Assembly: GCF_018316655.1 (NCBI RefSeq)
Contig: NZ_CP074134.1
Span: forward strand, 1 to 29,245
Length of the DNA stretch: 29,245 bases
Direction: 5' to 3'
From: Nocardiopsis changdeensis
GTDB lineage: Bacteria; Actinomycetota; Actinomycetes; Streptosporangiales; Streptosporangiaceae
The stretch's first letter is position 1; each line of letters opens with the position of its first letter. The notes under the pieces are model-generated. The model was not told where the DNA came from. It made no database searches and saw nothing but the letters and a program-made list of their open reading frames with translations. Below, in pieces: positions 1-7,593 of this stretch. The position numbers and the translations under genes are program-made.

Positions 1-2
1 GG

Positions 3-2207
3 GTCGTCGGCCCGGCCCGCCGCCCCGCCCGGGACCGGTGGTCGGCCGAGGGCATCCTGGGCCGCGCCTGGGAGATGATCGCCCGCCCCGGCGAGGACTC
101 GATCCGGCGGATGTACTCCCACGTGTTCACCCCCTGGTACTGGGGCGGGACCGTGTTCGGCGGGGCCGCCCTGTTCGCGGGGATGGCCGCCCAGGCCGAC
201 CTGGCCCCGGCCGCGGCCTCCCTCATCGCCGCCGCCGGCGCCGGGCTCGCGGCCGCGGTCACCCCCCGGGTGCTGCGCTCCCGCTGGGGCAAGCGCCGCT
301 TCCCGAGGGAGGCGGCGTGGGTGGCGGCCGAGACCGGGCACACCCGCGTCGTGGCGGGGGTGGCGGTGGCCTACACCGCGCTCACCGCCCTGGCCGCCCC
401 CGCCACCACCGAGGGGTGGACCACCACCGCCGCGGCCGGGGTGCTCACCCTGCTGACCGTGTCCGCGCGCTGGTGGCAGCACCACCGCCACGCCATCATC
501 GTCCGCAGGCCCGGTTTGGAGGAGATCTTCACCGGGCCGCTCCCGGACCCCGAGGACTCCGGCCAGGCGGTCCCGGCCGACCTGATGGGGCGGCTCACCA
601 CCCGCTGGCCCACCCACGTGGCCGCCCCGGGCAAGATGCTCCCCGGCGCAGCGCTGCTGGAGGTGCACCCCACCACGTTCGGGCTGATGGCCAAGGTCGA
701 GACCGACGGCGACGGCCAGAGCGCCGAGGCCGTCCGCGCCCAGCTCGCCCGCCTGGGCGCCGCCCTGAAGATCAGCGCGTCCCAGCTGGAGATCGAGGAG
801 GACGCCCCCGAAGGGGACGCAGAGCCCGACCCGACGGTGTTCTGGATCCGCGCGATCAGCCGCAAGATCATGGACGTCCCGGTCCCGCTGGAGGACGGCG
901 CGTCCCGGGTGATCCTCCGGGAGGGGCGCACCCTGATCCGGATGGGCCGCTACGTCGACGGCGACGGCGAACCGGAGTGGCTGCTCTACGACGGCAAGTC
1001 CATGTGGTCCGGCTACATCGGCGGCATCACCGGGTCGGGCAAGTCCTCCCTGTCGGAGGGGTTGATGCTCGGGATGATGCAGACCGGGTGCACCTACACG
1101 ATCTACATCGACCCCAAGGGCGGCCAGTCCTCCCCGCTCATCGCCGAGCACGCCAACTGGTTCATCGGCGACTCGGAGATGGCGACCTGGAACACGGTGG
1201 TTGACGGGCTCATCACCCTGGTCAAGGAGCGCGGCAAGTACCTGGCCGCCCAGGGCCAGTCCGGGTTCCAGGCGAGCCGGGAGTTCCCCGGGGTGTCGTT
1301 GATCTTCGATGAGTTCTACGAGGTCAAGAACGACCCCGCCCTGGCGGAGAAGGTCGGCTGGCTGGCCCGCAAGGGCCGCTCGGTCGGCGTCACGGTCGTC
1401 ATCATCACCCAGGGGTACGGGCTGGAGGACTTCGGCCACGACTCGGTGCGCGCCAACGCCACCGCCGCCAACTCGGTGGCGCTGAAGATGCGCGCGAACC
1501 AGGCGTCGATCTTCGCCCGGGACTTCCCCCGGTCCAACCCCGCCACCCTGCCCGACACCGAGAACCAGCCCCGCAACAAGGGCCTGGCGGTCTCCCTCAA
1601 GGGCCGGGACTGCGTGATGCGCACCGCCTACTCCGGCGACGAGGTCACCGCCCGCCTGATGGCCGAGGCCGCCCAGGTCCAGGTCCGCGACTTGGACCCG
1701 TTCTCCGCCGACGCCTTCGACGAGGGCACCGGCGGGCTGTTCGCGCGCCGCCTGGAGGACGCCGACGCCGCCCAGGCCGCCGCGGCCGAGGAGATCGCCG
1801 CCCGCATCGACCGGGGCCGCAAGCTCCTGTCGGGGCAGAGCGTGGACCGCCCCGCCCGCCCCGAGCCCGTCCGGCCCGCCGCCGCACCGGCCGCCGGCGG
1901 GTTCGCGATGCCGCCGGAGGTACCGCACCGGGTCCTGGTCGACCTGGGCCTGGTCCGGGAGGAGAAGGCCGCGGCCGCAGCGGAGGCCGCCGCCCAGGTG
2001 ACCCCGGACGGGATCACCGGCGCCGCCGCCCGCGTCCTGGAGCTGGTGCGCGAGCGGAGCGCGGTCACCACCAGCGAGGCCGTGGAGGCCCTGCGCCAGG
2101 TGCCCGGGTGCGGGGCGACCGCCGTCAAGGCCGCCCTGCGGGAGCTGCGCGACGCCGGGCTCATCGTCAAGCCCGGGTCGCTCAAGGCCCCCTGGCGACC
2201 CGCCTGA
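3..2207 (+). CDS. traB: FtsK/SpoIIIE-type DNA translocase, TraB-like conjugation motor (5' end may lie outside window)
   Basis: Likely hexameric double-stranded DNA pump that moves plasmid DNA between mycelial cells, as the single-protein TraB/TraSA transferases of actinomycetes do. Counting from the ATG at 75 (710 aa), hydrophobic segments lie at about residues 20-68 and 90-130, consistent with four membrane helices. A Walker A motif GITGSGKSS lies at about 317-325 and a Walker B LIFDEF at about 409-414. The C-terminal 60 residues form a winged-helix domain like FtsK-gamma or the TraB DNA-reading domain. The frame is open and protein-like from base 3 to the ATG at 75, and no good ribosome site precedes that ATG. 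The true start is therefore probably upstream of the window. The stop is followed by a two-hairpin leader. Motor-family assignment is firm; the conjugation role is inferred from family and context. Confidence 0.9.
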   Translation, partial: VVGPARRPARDRWSAEGILGRAWEMIARPGEDSIRRMYSHVFTPWYWGGTVFGGAALFAGMAAQADLAPAAASLIAAAGAGLAAAVTPRVLRSRWGKRRFPREAAWVAAETGHTRVVAGVAVAYTALTALAAPATTEGWTTTAAAGVLTLLTVSARWWQHHRHAIIVRRPGLEEIFTGPLPDPEDSGQAVPADLMGRLTTRWPTHVAAPGKMLPGAALLEVHPTTFGLMAKVETDGDGQSAEAVRAQLARLGAALKISASQLEIEEDAPEGDAEPDPTVFWIRAISRKIMDVPVPLEDGASRVILREGRTLIRMGRYVDGDGEPEWLLYDGKSMWSGYIGGITGSGKSSLSEGLMLGMMQTGCTYTIYIDPKGGQSSPLIAEHANWFIGDSEMATWNTVVDGLITLVKERGKYLAAQGQSGFQASREFPGVSLIFDEFYEVKNDPALAEKVGWLARKGRSVGVTVVIITQGYGLEDFGHDSVRANATAANSVALKMRANQASIFARDFPRSNPATLPDTENQPRNKGLAVSLKGRDCVMRTAYSGDEVTARLMAEAAQVQVRDLDPFSADAFDEGTGGLFARRLEDADAAQAAAAEEIAARIDRGRKLLSGQSVDRPARPEPVRPAAAPAAGGFAMPPEVPHRVLVDLGLVREEKAAAAAEAAAQVTPDGITGAAARVLELVRERSAVTTSEAVEALRQVPGCGATAVKAALRELRDAGLIVKPGSLKAPWRPA

Positions 2208-2216
2208 GCTTCACCC

Positions 2217-2367
2217 ACCGTCATCGACCGGACGGCGACCAGACCCCGTCTGGTCGCCGTTTTCGTCCCGGTTTCCACCGATTTTCAGAGCCGCCGGGCC
2301 CCGAAATCCGGGGCCCGGTCCGTCCGGTCGCGCCCACGACCGAACACCCACCGTGAGGAGAACACCC
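2217..2367 (+). promoter_or_regulatory. Two-hairpin leader module, copy A
   Basis: Between the translocase stop and the next GTG lie two stem-loops. The first is GGCGACCAGA/TCTGGTCGCC at 2234-2243/2249-2258, followed by a short T-run. The second is CCGGGCCCCG/CGGGGCCCGG at 2294-2303/2309-2318. They are joined by a segment containing TTTCCACCGATT and followed by GACCGAACACCC. The same ordered elements recur at 28411-28570. The first hairpin looks like a terminator. The conserved remainder suggests a promoter or attenuating leader for the downstream gene (inference). Confidence 0.7.
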
Positions 2368-3033
2368 GTGAACACCACCACCCTGACCGCCGCCGTCGAC
2401 GTCCCGCTGGGCACCACGCCGGGCGGCGCCCCGGTCCGCTGGCGCCTGGCCGACCACACGGGCCGCCCCCACCACGGCCTGGTCGCCGGTCTCACCGCCT
2501 CCGGCGGGACCACCGCCCTGGCCCGCATCGCCGCCGGAGCCCACCAGGCCGGCGCCGCCACCGCCCTGTTCGACCTCGCCGGGCAGAACCTCCTGCACTG
2601 GCAGGACACCGGGGTGCGCCCGGGCAGGGTGATCACCCAGACGGGCGAGCTGGCCGCGTTCCTGGACGCCCTGGTCGACGGCGGGGCCCGCGCCGCCGAC
2701 CGCGAGCCGCTCGTCGTCCTGGTCGACGGACCCCAGGGCCTGATCGGTGAGGCGGCCCGGTGGACGCACCTGGTCCGGCGCTCCCCCCTGCTCAACGTCG
2801 CCGTCGTCGCGCGGGTCTACGCGCCCGGCCTGGAGGAGTTCGGCAGCGCGCTCCTACGGGACCACCTGGCCATGGACCAGCACCTCACCCTCGGTCGGCT
2901 GCGGCCCACCACCCCCGAGGTCCTCGCCGACGTGCTGCCCGGCTACGCCACCCCCCAGGGCCCGACCCGGGCCGGGCGCGGCGTGCACTACCTGCGCGGC
3001 GCGCTCTCCCAGGTGACCGTCACCCGCCCCTGA
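2368..3033 (+). CDS. FtsK-like protein with degenerate P-loop, function unknown
   Basis: This 221-aa protein starts at the GTG at 2368, just after a GAGGAG ribosome site. Residues 41-48 read GLTASGGT, matching the Walker A pattern G-x4-G-K-T except that the invariant lysine is glycine. LVVLVD at about 115-120 resembles a Walker B strand, but no glutamate follows it. The segment around LLRDHL and the opening PLGTTPGGAPVRW also resemble FtsK-family motor domains. There are no membrane segments. It follows the TraB-like motor through a conserved leader. I infer a catalytically dead motor-domain relative, perhaps a regulator or structural partner of the translocase. It could instead be an unrelated P-loop-like fold. 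Confidence 0.72.
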   Translation: MNTTTLTAAVDVPLGTTPGGAPVRWRLADHTGRPHHGLVAGLTASGGTTALARIAAGAHQAGAATALFDLAGQNLLHWQDTGVRPGRVITQTGELAAFLDALVDGGARAADREPLVVLVDGPQGLIGEAARWTHLVRRSPLLNVAVVARVYAPGLEEFGSALLRDHLAMDQHLTLGRLRPTTPEVLADVLPGYATPQGPTRAGRGVHYLRGALSQVTVTRP

Positions 3034-3058
3034 CCCCGTCCCCCACCCCCGATAAGAA

Positions 3059-3096
3059 GCGGCCCGCACTGACCACCAAGTCGGTGTGCGGGCCGC
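3059..3096 (+). terminator. Perfect 11-bp stem-loop between genes
   Basis: GCGGCCCGCAC at 3059-3069 pairs perfectly with GTGCGGGCCGC at 3086-3096 across a 16-nt loop. It lies between two co-directional genes and has no T-run, as is common for GC-rich actinobacterial terminators or RNA-stabilising hairpins. Confidence 0.6.
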
Positions 3097-3127
3097 CCTA
3101 CTCCCTCAGAACAGGAGCACCACCAGT

Positions 3128-3712
3128 ATGACCACGACGAACACCACCTCCGCCAAGCGCTGCTCCGGCGACTCCGTCGGCATCCTCATCACCGACTCCG
3201 CCGACCGGCTGCTCATGGTCACCCGCGGGTGGTGGCCCAAGGGCACCGCCCCCGTGGCCGGACACGTCCGCGACTCCCACACCAGCGTCGCCGCCGCCCT
3301 GGTCGCCGAGGTCGAAGAGGAGGTCGGCCTCACCGTGACCGGGTCCTGCCTGCTGTGGGAGGGCCACCTGCCCAACCTGTGCGCGTCCCTGCCGCACCAG
3401 CCCCGGCCGGGGCACGTGTGGACGCTGGCACGGGCCACCGCGACCGGGACGGTGCGGCCCGCCCCCGGCGAGACCAAGGGCGCCCGCTTCTACTCCCGCC
3501 GCGAGGTGATGCTGCTGGCGTCGGCGACCCTGGCCCACTACCGCGCCGGCGGCACCCCCGCCACCCAGCCCGACGCGTCCCTGGAAGCGGTCTGGCTGCG
3601 GCTGCTGCACGAGGCCGCCTACCTGCCGGGCCTGTCCGCCGCCGACCTGGCGCTCGCCGAGACCGCGTACTCCACTCCGCCCGGCGAGTACTGGCGGGGC
3701 GGACGCCCCTGA
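3128..3712 (+). CDS. NUDIX-domain protein, Pif-like (putative transfer immunity factor)
   Basis: This 194-aa protein starts at the ATG at 3128, behind CAGGAG. Residues about 16-140 have the NUDIX layout. The box keeps AEVEEEVGL at 60-68, matching the REUxEExGU core with Arg replaced by Ala, but the upstream Glu of Gx5E is His51. NUDIX enzymes hydrolyse nucleoside diphosphates linked to another moiety. In the Streptomyces element pSAM2, the NUDIX protein Pif blocks redundant transfer between donor cells. Its position next to the translocase genes makes a Pif-like role plausible. The altered box may change or reduce hydrolysis. The fold is well supported; the immunity role is inferred. Confidence 0.82.
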   Translation: MTTTNTTSAKRCSGDSVGILITDSADRLLMVTRGWWPKGTAPVAGHVRDSHTSVAAALVAEVEEEVGLTVTGSCLLWEGHLPNLCASLPHQPRPGHVWTLARATATGTVRPAPGETKGARFYSRREVMLLASATLAHYRAGGTPATQPDASLEAVWLRLLHEAAYLPGLSAADLALAETAYSTPPGEYWRGGRP

Positions 3713-3761
3713 CCCGCTTCACAGCATCCTCCGAACCCCCGAACGAAAGGACATCTTGTTG

Positions 3762-4292
3762 ATGCTGTTCGCCGCACTGCTGGCCGGTCACTGGATCGGC
3801 GACCACTGGCTCCAGAGCAACCGCCAGGCCCAGGACAAGGGCCTGGCGGGCCACCACGGCCGGTCCTGCTGCACCTGGCACGTGGCCACCCTCACCGCCG
3901 CCCAGCTCGCGCTGGTCCTCCTGGTGGCCGCCTACGACCCCGACACCTCCGTCCACCTCGCGCACCTGGCCCTGGGCCTGGCCGTGAACGCCGCCTCCCA
4001 CTGGTGGGCGGACCGGCGCCGCCCGCTGGAGGGCCTGGCCTGGGCCCTGCACCCGGTCTCCGGCAAACGCGACTACTACGGGACCGACTCCGGGCGGATG
4101 GCGCTCGATCAGGCGTGGCACATGGCCTGGCTCGTCCCGGCCGCGCTCATCATCGGCACCCCGGACCTGACCACCGCCCTGGGGCTGACGTGCTGCTCCA
4201 TCGCGGTGCTGCTGGGGTGCGACCTGCTCTCCCGGGCCGGATGGGGACTCGTCGCCCGCCGCGAACGCGCCGACGGCACCCTCCGCCCGTAG
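3762..4292 (+). CDS. DUF3307-like membrane protein
   Basis: This 176-aa protein has about four hydrophobic segments, near residues 1-15, 42-62, 70-85 and 120-155. His and Asp residues sit close to the membrane segments in an opening of the type LLAGHWIGDHWLQS and in HWWADRR, the pattern of the DUF3307 membrane family. The ribosome site GAAAGGA lies 11 nt before this ATG. A TTG six bases earlier is the alternative start. Function is unknown. Its place in the transfer operon suggests an envelope component. Family assignment is from recognition of the pattern only. Confidence 0.72.
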   Translation: MLFAALLAGHWIGDHWLQSNRQAQDKGLAGHHGRSCCTWHVATLTAAQLALVLLVAAYDPDTSVHLAHLALGLAVNAASHWWADRRRPLEGLAWALHPVSGKRDYYGTDSGRMALDQAWHMAWLVPAALIIGTPDLTTALGLTCCSIAVLLGCDLLSRAGWGLVARRERADGTLRP

Positions 4293-4394
4293 ACCCCGTG
4301 CGCTGGCCCTGACCACTCCCTCCCCTACCGGGACGGCGTGGTCGGGGGGACCGCACGGTCCACCGTCCACACCCCCGATCCGAAGGAGAACACC

Positions 4395-4595
4395 GTGTCC
4401 GAGACCGAGCCGCTGACCTACCCGCTGCTCCCGCTGGCGGTGGCCTGCCCCCGGTGCGGGTCCGGGCCCCGCCAGTACTGCACCAGCCACGGCGGCACCC
4501 GCCTGCGCCGCTCCGACGTGCACCAGGACCGCACCCGCGCCTACCGGGCGCCCCTGTCCACCGCCCGGACCGACGACGGGGGGCAGGAGCGGTGA
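4395..4595 (+). CDS. Small zinc-finger protein of mobile-element type
   Basis: This 66-aa protein starts at the GTG at 4395 after AAGGAGAA. It contains CPRCGSGPRQYC followed by a conserved-looking H-x3-R region (HGGTRLRRSDVHQDR), the layout of the small CPxC...C...H zinc-binding proteins common in actinophages and actinobacterial plasmids. It probably binds one zinc ion and may bind nucleic acid. The stop overlaps the GTG of the SsgA-like gene, so the two are probably translationally coupled. Confidence 0.75.
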   Translation: MSETEPLTYPLLPLAVACPRCGSGPRQYCTSHGGTRLRRSDVHQDRTRAYRAPLSTARTDDGGQER

Positions 4596-5005
4596 TCCGC
4601 CAGACCACGTGCCTGTCCGCCGGGGAGGCCGCGACCGTCCACCCCCTGGAGCTGGCCTGGGACGCTGCCGACCCGCTCGTGCTCACCCTGAGGTTCCCCC
4701 TCGATGAGGACGACGACCTCGCGATCGAGTGGGCGGTGGCCCGCGACCTCGCCGCCCGGGGCGTCGCCTCCTGGGCCGGGGACGGCGACGTGCGCATCCG
4801 TATCGCCTCCCTGGCCCTGCCGCACCTGGCGGTCATCGAGCTGCGGGACGCCGACACCGGCAAGTGGGGGCAGTTCCTCATCCGCCGCGAGGACCTGGAG
4901 GCGTTCCTCGCCGCCACCTACGAGGCGGTGCCCGCCGGCACCGAGGCTGTCGACGTCGACCACGCCCTGGCCCTGCTGCTCGACACGGGCGGGGGTGAGG
5001 GGTGA
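4592..5005 (+). CDS. SsgA-family (SALP) sporulation/cell-division regulator-like protein
   Basis: This 137-aa protein has the size and layout of SsgA-like proteins. A beta-rich N-terminus (LVLTLRFPL at 29-37) is followed by IEWAVARDLAARGV at 45-58 and the diagnostic GDGDVRI at 63-69. A C-terminal segment then reads FLIRREDLEAFL. SsgA and SsgB control septum siting and peptidoglycan remodelling in sporulating actinomycetes, and the family is confined to them. It starts at GTG, overlapping the previous stop, behind CAGGAG. It overlaps the WhiB-like gene at its 3' end. A plasmid copy may alter host septation to favour spread (inference). Confidence 0.8.
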   Translation: MIRQTTCLSAGEAATVHPLELAWDAADPLVLTLRFPLDEDDDLAIEWAVARDLAARGVASWAGDGDVRIRIASLALPHLAVIELRDADTGKWGQFLIRREDLEAFLAATYEAVPAGTEAVDVDHALALLLDTGGGEG

Positions 5006-5310
5006 TGGGGTTCCGCACCCGGGTCGCCCCGGCCGGTACCGACCCCTGGCCGGCCCCGCCGCCGTGGGTCGCCCAGGCCCTGTGCGCCAAGGTCGGCCGC
5101 CCCGCGGACTGGCACCCGGCCGACTCCGACACCGCCGCCATCGCGGCCGCCGTCATGGTGTGCCGCGAGTGCCCCGTCCGCGCCGCCTGCCTCGAGGACG
5201 CCATGGGCGCCCGGGGGCTGCGCACCGGCATCTGGGGCGGCCTCACCCTCCCCGAGCGGCGCCGCCTGCGCCGGGCCCGCACCAAGGCTGCGAAACTCCC
5301 CGCGGCCTGA
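5005..5310 (+). CDS. WhiB-family iron-sulfur transcriptional regulator
   Basis: This 101-aa protein carries the four-cysteine WhiB signature: Cys27, then Cys53-x2-Cys56-x5-Cys62, which in this family hold a [4Fe-4S] cluster. It is followed by GIWGG at 75-79 and a basic C-terminal tail (RRRLRRARTKAAK) suited to DNA contact. WhiB proteins partner with sigma factors or DNA to control development and redox responses. An in-frame GTG at 5002 is an alternative start. Both starts overlap the SsgA-like stop, indicating a coupled zinc-finger/SsgA/WhiB trio. Confidence 0.9.
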   Translation: MGFRTRVAPAGTDPWPAPPPWVAQALCAKVGRPADWHPADSDTAAIAAAVMVCRECPVRAACLEDAMGARGLRTGIWGGLTLPERRRLRRARTKAAKLPAA

Positions 5311-5325
5311 CCTCACCCTCACAAC

Positions 5326-5364
5326 GAAGGGCACCCGCCGAGTCGAGATCGGCAGGTGCCCTTC
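5326..5364 (+). terminator. Stem-loop between whiB-like gene and dnaN
   Basis: GAAGGGCACC at 5326-5335 pairs with GGTGCCCTTC at 5355-5364. An inner helix GCCGA/TCGGC extends the stem. It lies between the WhiB-like stop and the dnaN start, so it may insulate or stabilise the dnaN message. Confidence 0.6.
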
Positions 5365-5392
5365 CCCTTCCTACCACCGAGAGGACTGCTTC

Positions 5393-6556
5393 ATGACCAC
5401 CGCCACCGCGACCCGCACCGCCACCATCACCGGCTCCGCCGGCCACCTCGCCGACCAGATCGGCTGGGTCGCCGCCCACCTGCCCACCCGCCCCGCCGTC
5501 CCGGTGCTGGTGGGGGTGCGGCTGAGCGCCACCCCCGACGGGGCGGTGACCGCCCGCGGCACGGACTACGAGGTGTGGGCCTGCGCCGACCTGGACGTGG
5601 ACACCGACGGGCTCGTCGACGTCGTCCTCCCGGGCCGTCTGTTGTCGGCGCTGCTGTCCTCGCTGCCGCGCCACCTCATGGTCACCCTGGCCGTGGACCA
5701 CGACCAGGTGCGCGTCACCTGCGGCCCCACCCGTGCGAGCCTGCGCACCCTGCCGCTGGAGGAGTACCCGGACTTCCCGGCCTGGCCCGAGCCGCTGGGC
5801 ACCGTGGACGCGCACGACCTCGCCCAGGCGGTGTCCCGGATCGTCGCGGCGGCGTCGACCGACGTTGAGCTGGTCGCGCTCACCGGCATTCACCTCGCCT
5901 TCGGCCCGCAGGGCATGCAGGCCGAGGCGACCGACCGGTACCGGTTCGCGCTGGCGACCGCGCCGTGGACTCCGACCCTGGACGGCGACGACACCACCCA
6001 CACCGCGCTGGTGCCCGCCCTCACCCTGCACCAGACCACCAAGGCCCTCGCCAAGAGCGAGACCGTCAACATCGGCCGGGACGGCGACACGGTGTCCCTG
6101 ACCGGTGACGGGCGCCGCTTGATGACCCGGCTGCTGGACGGGGAGTTCCCCACCTGGGAGCGCATGCACACGCTCGCCCAGGGCCAGGACATCGAGGTCG
6201 ACGTCGCGATCACCGCCCTGCGCGACACCATCAAGCGCGTGTCGCTGTTCGCCGAGCGGACCACCCCGCTGCGCATCAGCATCACCGGGGAGGGCCTGGT
6301 GGTGCGCTCGGGCAGCGAGGACCTGGGGGCGGTGGCCGAGGACGTCGACGCCCACGTCGAAACCGACCGCGACCTGGTGGTCCACGTGCAGCCGCACTTC
6401 CTGACCGAGGCCCTGGCCGCGATCCCCGGCGAGACGGTGCGGCTGTCCTTCGGCCACCCCGAGAAGCCGTTCCTCGCCAGGCCCGGGGATGAGGAGCAGA
6501 GCGGTCTCATGTGGCTGGTCATGCCCGTCCGCCAGCCCACCGGGGGGACCCGGTGA
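5393..6556 (+). CDS. dnaN: DNA polymerase III beta subunit (sliding clamp), accessory copy
   Basis: This 387-aa protein has the three-domain length of bacterial beta clamps. Recognisable signatures are EEYPDFP in the domain 1/2 region, ATDRYRFALA in the middle domain, LLDGEFPTW before domain 3, and a C-terminus MWLVMPVR like the usual MPMR end. The clamp encircles DNA and tethers the replicative polymerase. The genes around it are unlike the chromosomal dnaA-dnaN-recF order, so this is an element-borne extra copy. It starts at ATG after GAGAGGA. With DnaB and an initiator on the same element, it may favour the element's own replication (inference). It overlaps the following gene by 4 nt. Confidence 0.93.
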   Translation: MTTATATRTATITGSAGHLADQIGWVAAHLPTRPAVPVLVGVRLSATPDGAVTARGTDYEVWACADLDVDTDGLVDVVLPGRLLSALLSSLPRHLMVTLAVDHDQVRVTCGPTRASLRTLPLEEYPDFPAWPEPLGTVDAHDLAQAVSRIVAAASTDVELVALTGIHLAFGPQGMQAEATDRYRFALATAPWTPTLDGDDTTHTALVPALTLHQTTKALAKSETVNIGRDGDTVSLTGDGRRLMTRLLDGEFPTWERMHTLAQGQDIEVDVAITALRDTIKRVSLFAERTTPLRISITGEGLVVRSGSEDLGAVAEDVDAHVETDRDLVVHVQPHFLTEALAAIPGETVRLSFGHPEKPFLARPGDEEQSGLMWLVMPVRQPTGGTR

Positions 6557-6759
6557 CCCCGCTGACCGACGACGAGGTGCGCACCCTGCTCGCCCCCGGC
6601 GAGGCCGCCGACGACCTCCTCCTGGTGGTCCTTTCGGCGCTCCGGCAGGCCGGGCACCAGGTGGACGTCACCGACGCCTACGGCATCGGCGCCCAGGCCG
6701 CCGCCGAGCTCCACGTCGCCGGCGGGCGCCGGATGCGCCTGGTCGCCGAACCCTGGTAA
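6553..6759 (+). CDS. Small hypothetical protein coupled to dnaN
   Basis: This 68-aa protein begins at a GTG overlapping the dnaN stop, implying translational coupling. The sequence is acidic and helical at the front (DDEVRTLLAPGEAADDLLLVVLSAL) and ends with a short beta-like segment GGRRMRLVAEPW. No family is recognised. The linkage suggests a clamp-associated accessory, but nothing in the sequence proves this. A strong stem-loop follows the stop. Confidence 0.65.
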   Translation: MTPLTDDEVRTLLAPGEAADDLLLVVLSALRQAGHQVDVTDAYGIGAQAAAELHVAGGRRMRLVAEPW

Positions 6760-6763
6760 CCCC

Positions 6764-6792
6764 GCGGCCGCCCCAGCAGGTGGGGCGGCCGC
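6764..6792 (+). terminator. Perfect 11-bp stem-loop
   Basis: GCGGCCGCCCC at 6764-6774 pairs with GGGGCGGCCGC at 6782-6792 around a 7-nt loop. It ends the dnaN two-gene unit or stabilises its 3' end. No T-run is present. Confidence 0.65.
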
Positions 6793-6813
6793 CCTGTTCC
6801 CCGAAGGAGTCCC

Positions 6814-6996
6814 ATGCCCAAGCCCCGCATCACCGTCGACAAGATCGCCCGCTCCCCGGAGTGGGAGGCCGAGCTGGCCCGCCAGGGCCTGCGGCCCGCG
6901 CCCGGAACCGGCCGTGGCGCCGCCCGCCTGCGCGGCGCGGCCCTGCGCCGTGGCGAGGACCCCCGCTACACCGACCAGAGGAAGGACGCCCGATGA
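6814..6996 (+). CDS. Small basic hypothetical protein
   Basis: This 60-aa, Arg-rich protein starts at an ATG behind a good GAAGGAG site. It opens MPKPRITVDKIARSPEWEAEL, which could pack as a short helix, and then becomes basic. It overlaps the next gene in ATGA fashion, so the two are probably co-translated. No family is recognised. The charge would suit nucleic-acid binding, but this is speculative. Confidence 0.6.
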   Translation: MPKPRITVDKIARSPEWEAELARQGLRPAPGTGRGAARLRGAALRRGEDPRYTDQRKDAR

Positions 6997-7592
6997 ACAC
7001 CACCACCACGCAGGCCGACCCGGCCCCGGCGGTGCACACCCACCCCGAGGTGCGTCGCGCCCACCAGGTCCTCCAGCGCGCCCTGGACGGGTGCGCCGAC
7101 GAGCGCGTGCGCGAGGCGCTGACCCGGGCGGCCGCCGCGCTGCGCACCGACCCCACCCTGGTCCTGGAGGTGGACGGGCAGCGCACCGTCGACCTCATCG
7201 CCGAGCTGGTGCGCCAGCTCAAGCCCCTGGGGCGCCAGGCCGTCCTGGCCCGCGCCCATGCCCGGCTGCTGGCCGCCCCCGACCTGGCCGAGGCCGACCG
7301 CCAGCGCCAGATCGCCCAGCTCGGCAAGGTCGACCTGTCCGCCGTCGACCGTGAGGAGGAGGTCCTGGAGCGGCTGCGTGCCCGGGCGCTGGCCCTGGCC
7401 GGCCGGGCACGCGCCGACTGGCGCGACCCCGAGCACCTGCGGCGCCTGGCCCTGCAGATGCTGCCCCCGGAACAGGAGCTGGAGGAGATCGCCTGGGCGC
7501 TGCGCAGGTCGGTCAGCGCCGCGGCCGCGCTGGCCCCGGACGCCCCCGAGGTGCGGCGGCTGCTCACGCTGGCCGAGCAGATCCACCCCTGA
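6993..7592 (+). CDS. Hypothetical all-helical protein
   Basis: This 199-aa protein starts at an ATG overlapping the previous stop, after GAGGAAGGA. Almost the whole sequence is predicted helical and rich in Ala, Arg, Leu and Glu, with heptad-like stretches (DREEEVLERLRARALALAGRARADW). There are no cysteines beyond one, no membrane segment and no recognisable catalytic motif. It may be a structural or scaffolding protein of the element. Function unknown. Confidence 0.65.
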   Translation: MNTTTTQADPAPAVHTHPEVRRAHQVLQRALDGCADERVREALTRAAAALRTDPTLVLEVDGQRTVDLIAELVRQLKPLGRQAVLARAHARLLAAPDLAEADRQRQIAQLGKVDLSAVDREEEVLERLRARALALAGRARADWRDPEHLRRLALQMLPPEQELEEIAWALRRSVSAAAALAPDAPEVRRLLTLAEQIHP

Positions 7593-7593
7593 G

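Noticed and set aside
38..1204. Long Arg/Gly/Pro-rich plus-strand frame overlapping the translocase
   Set aside because: Low-complexity composition typical of off-frame reading in GC-rich DNA. The translocase frame has clear Walker motifs.
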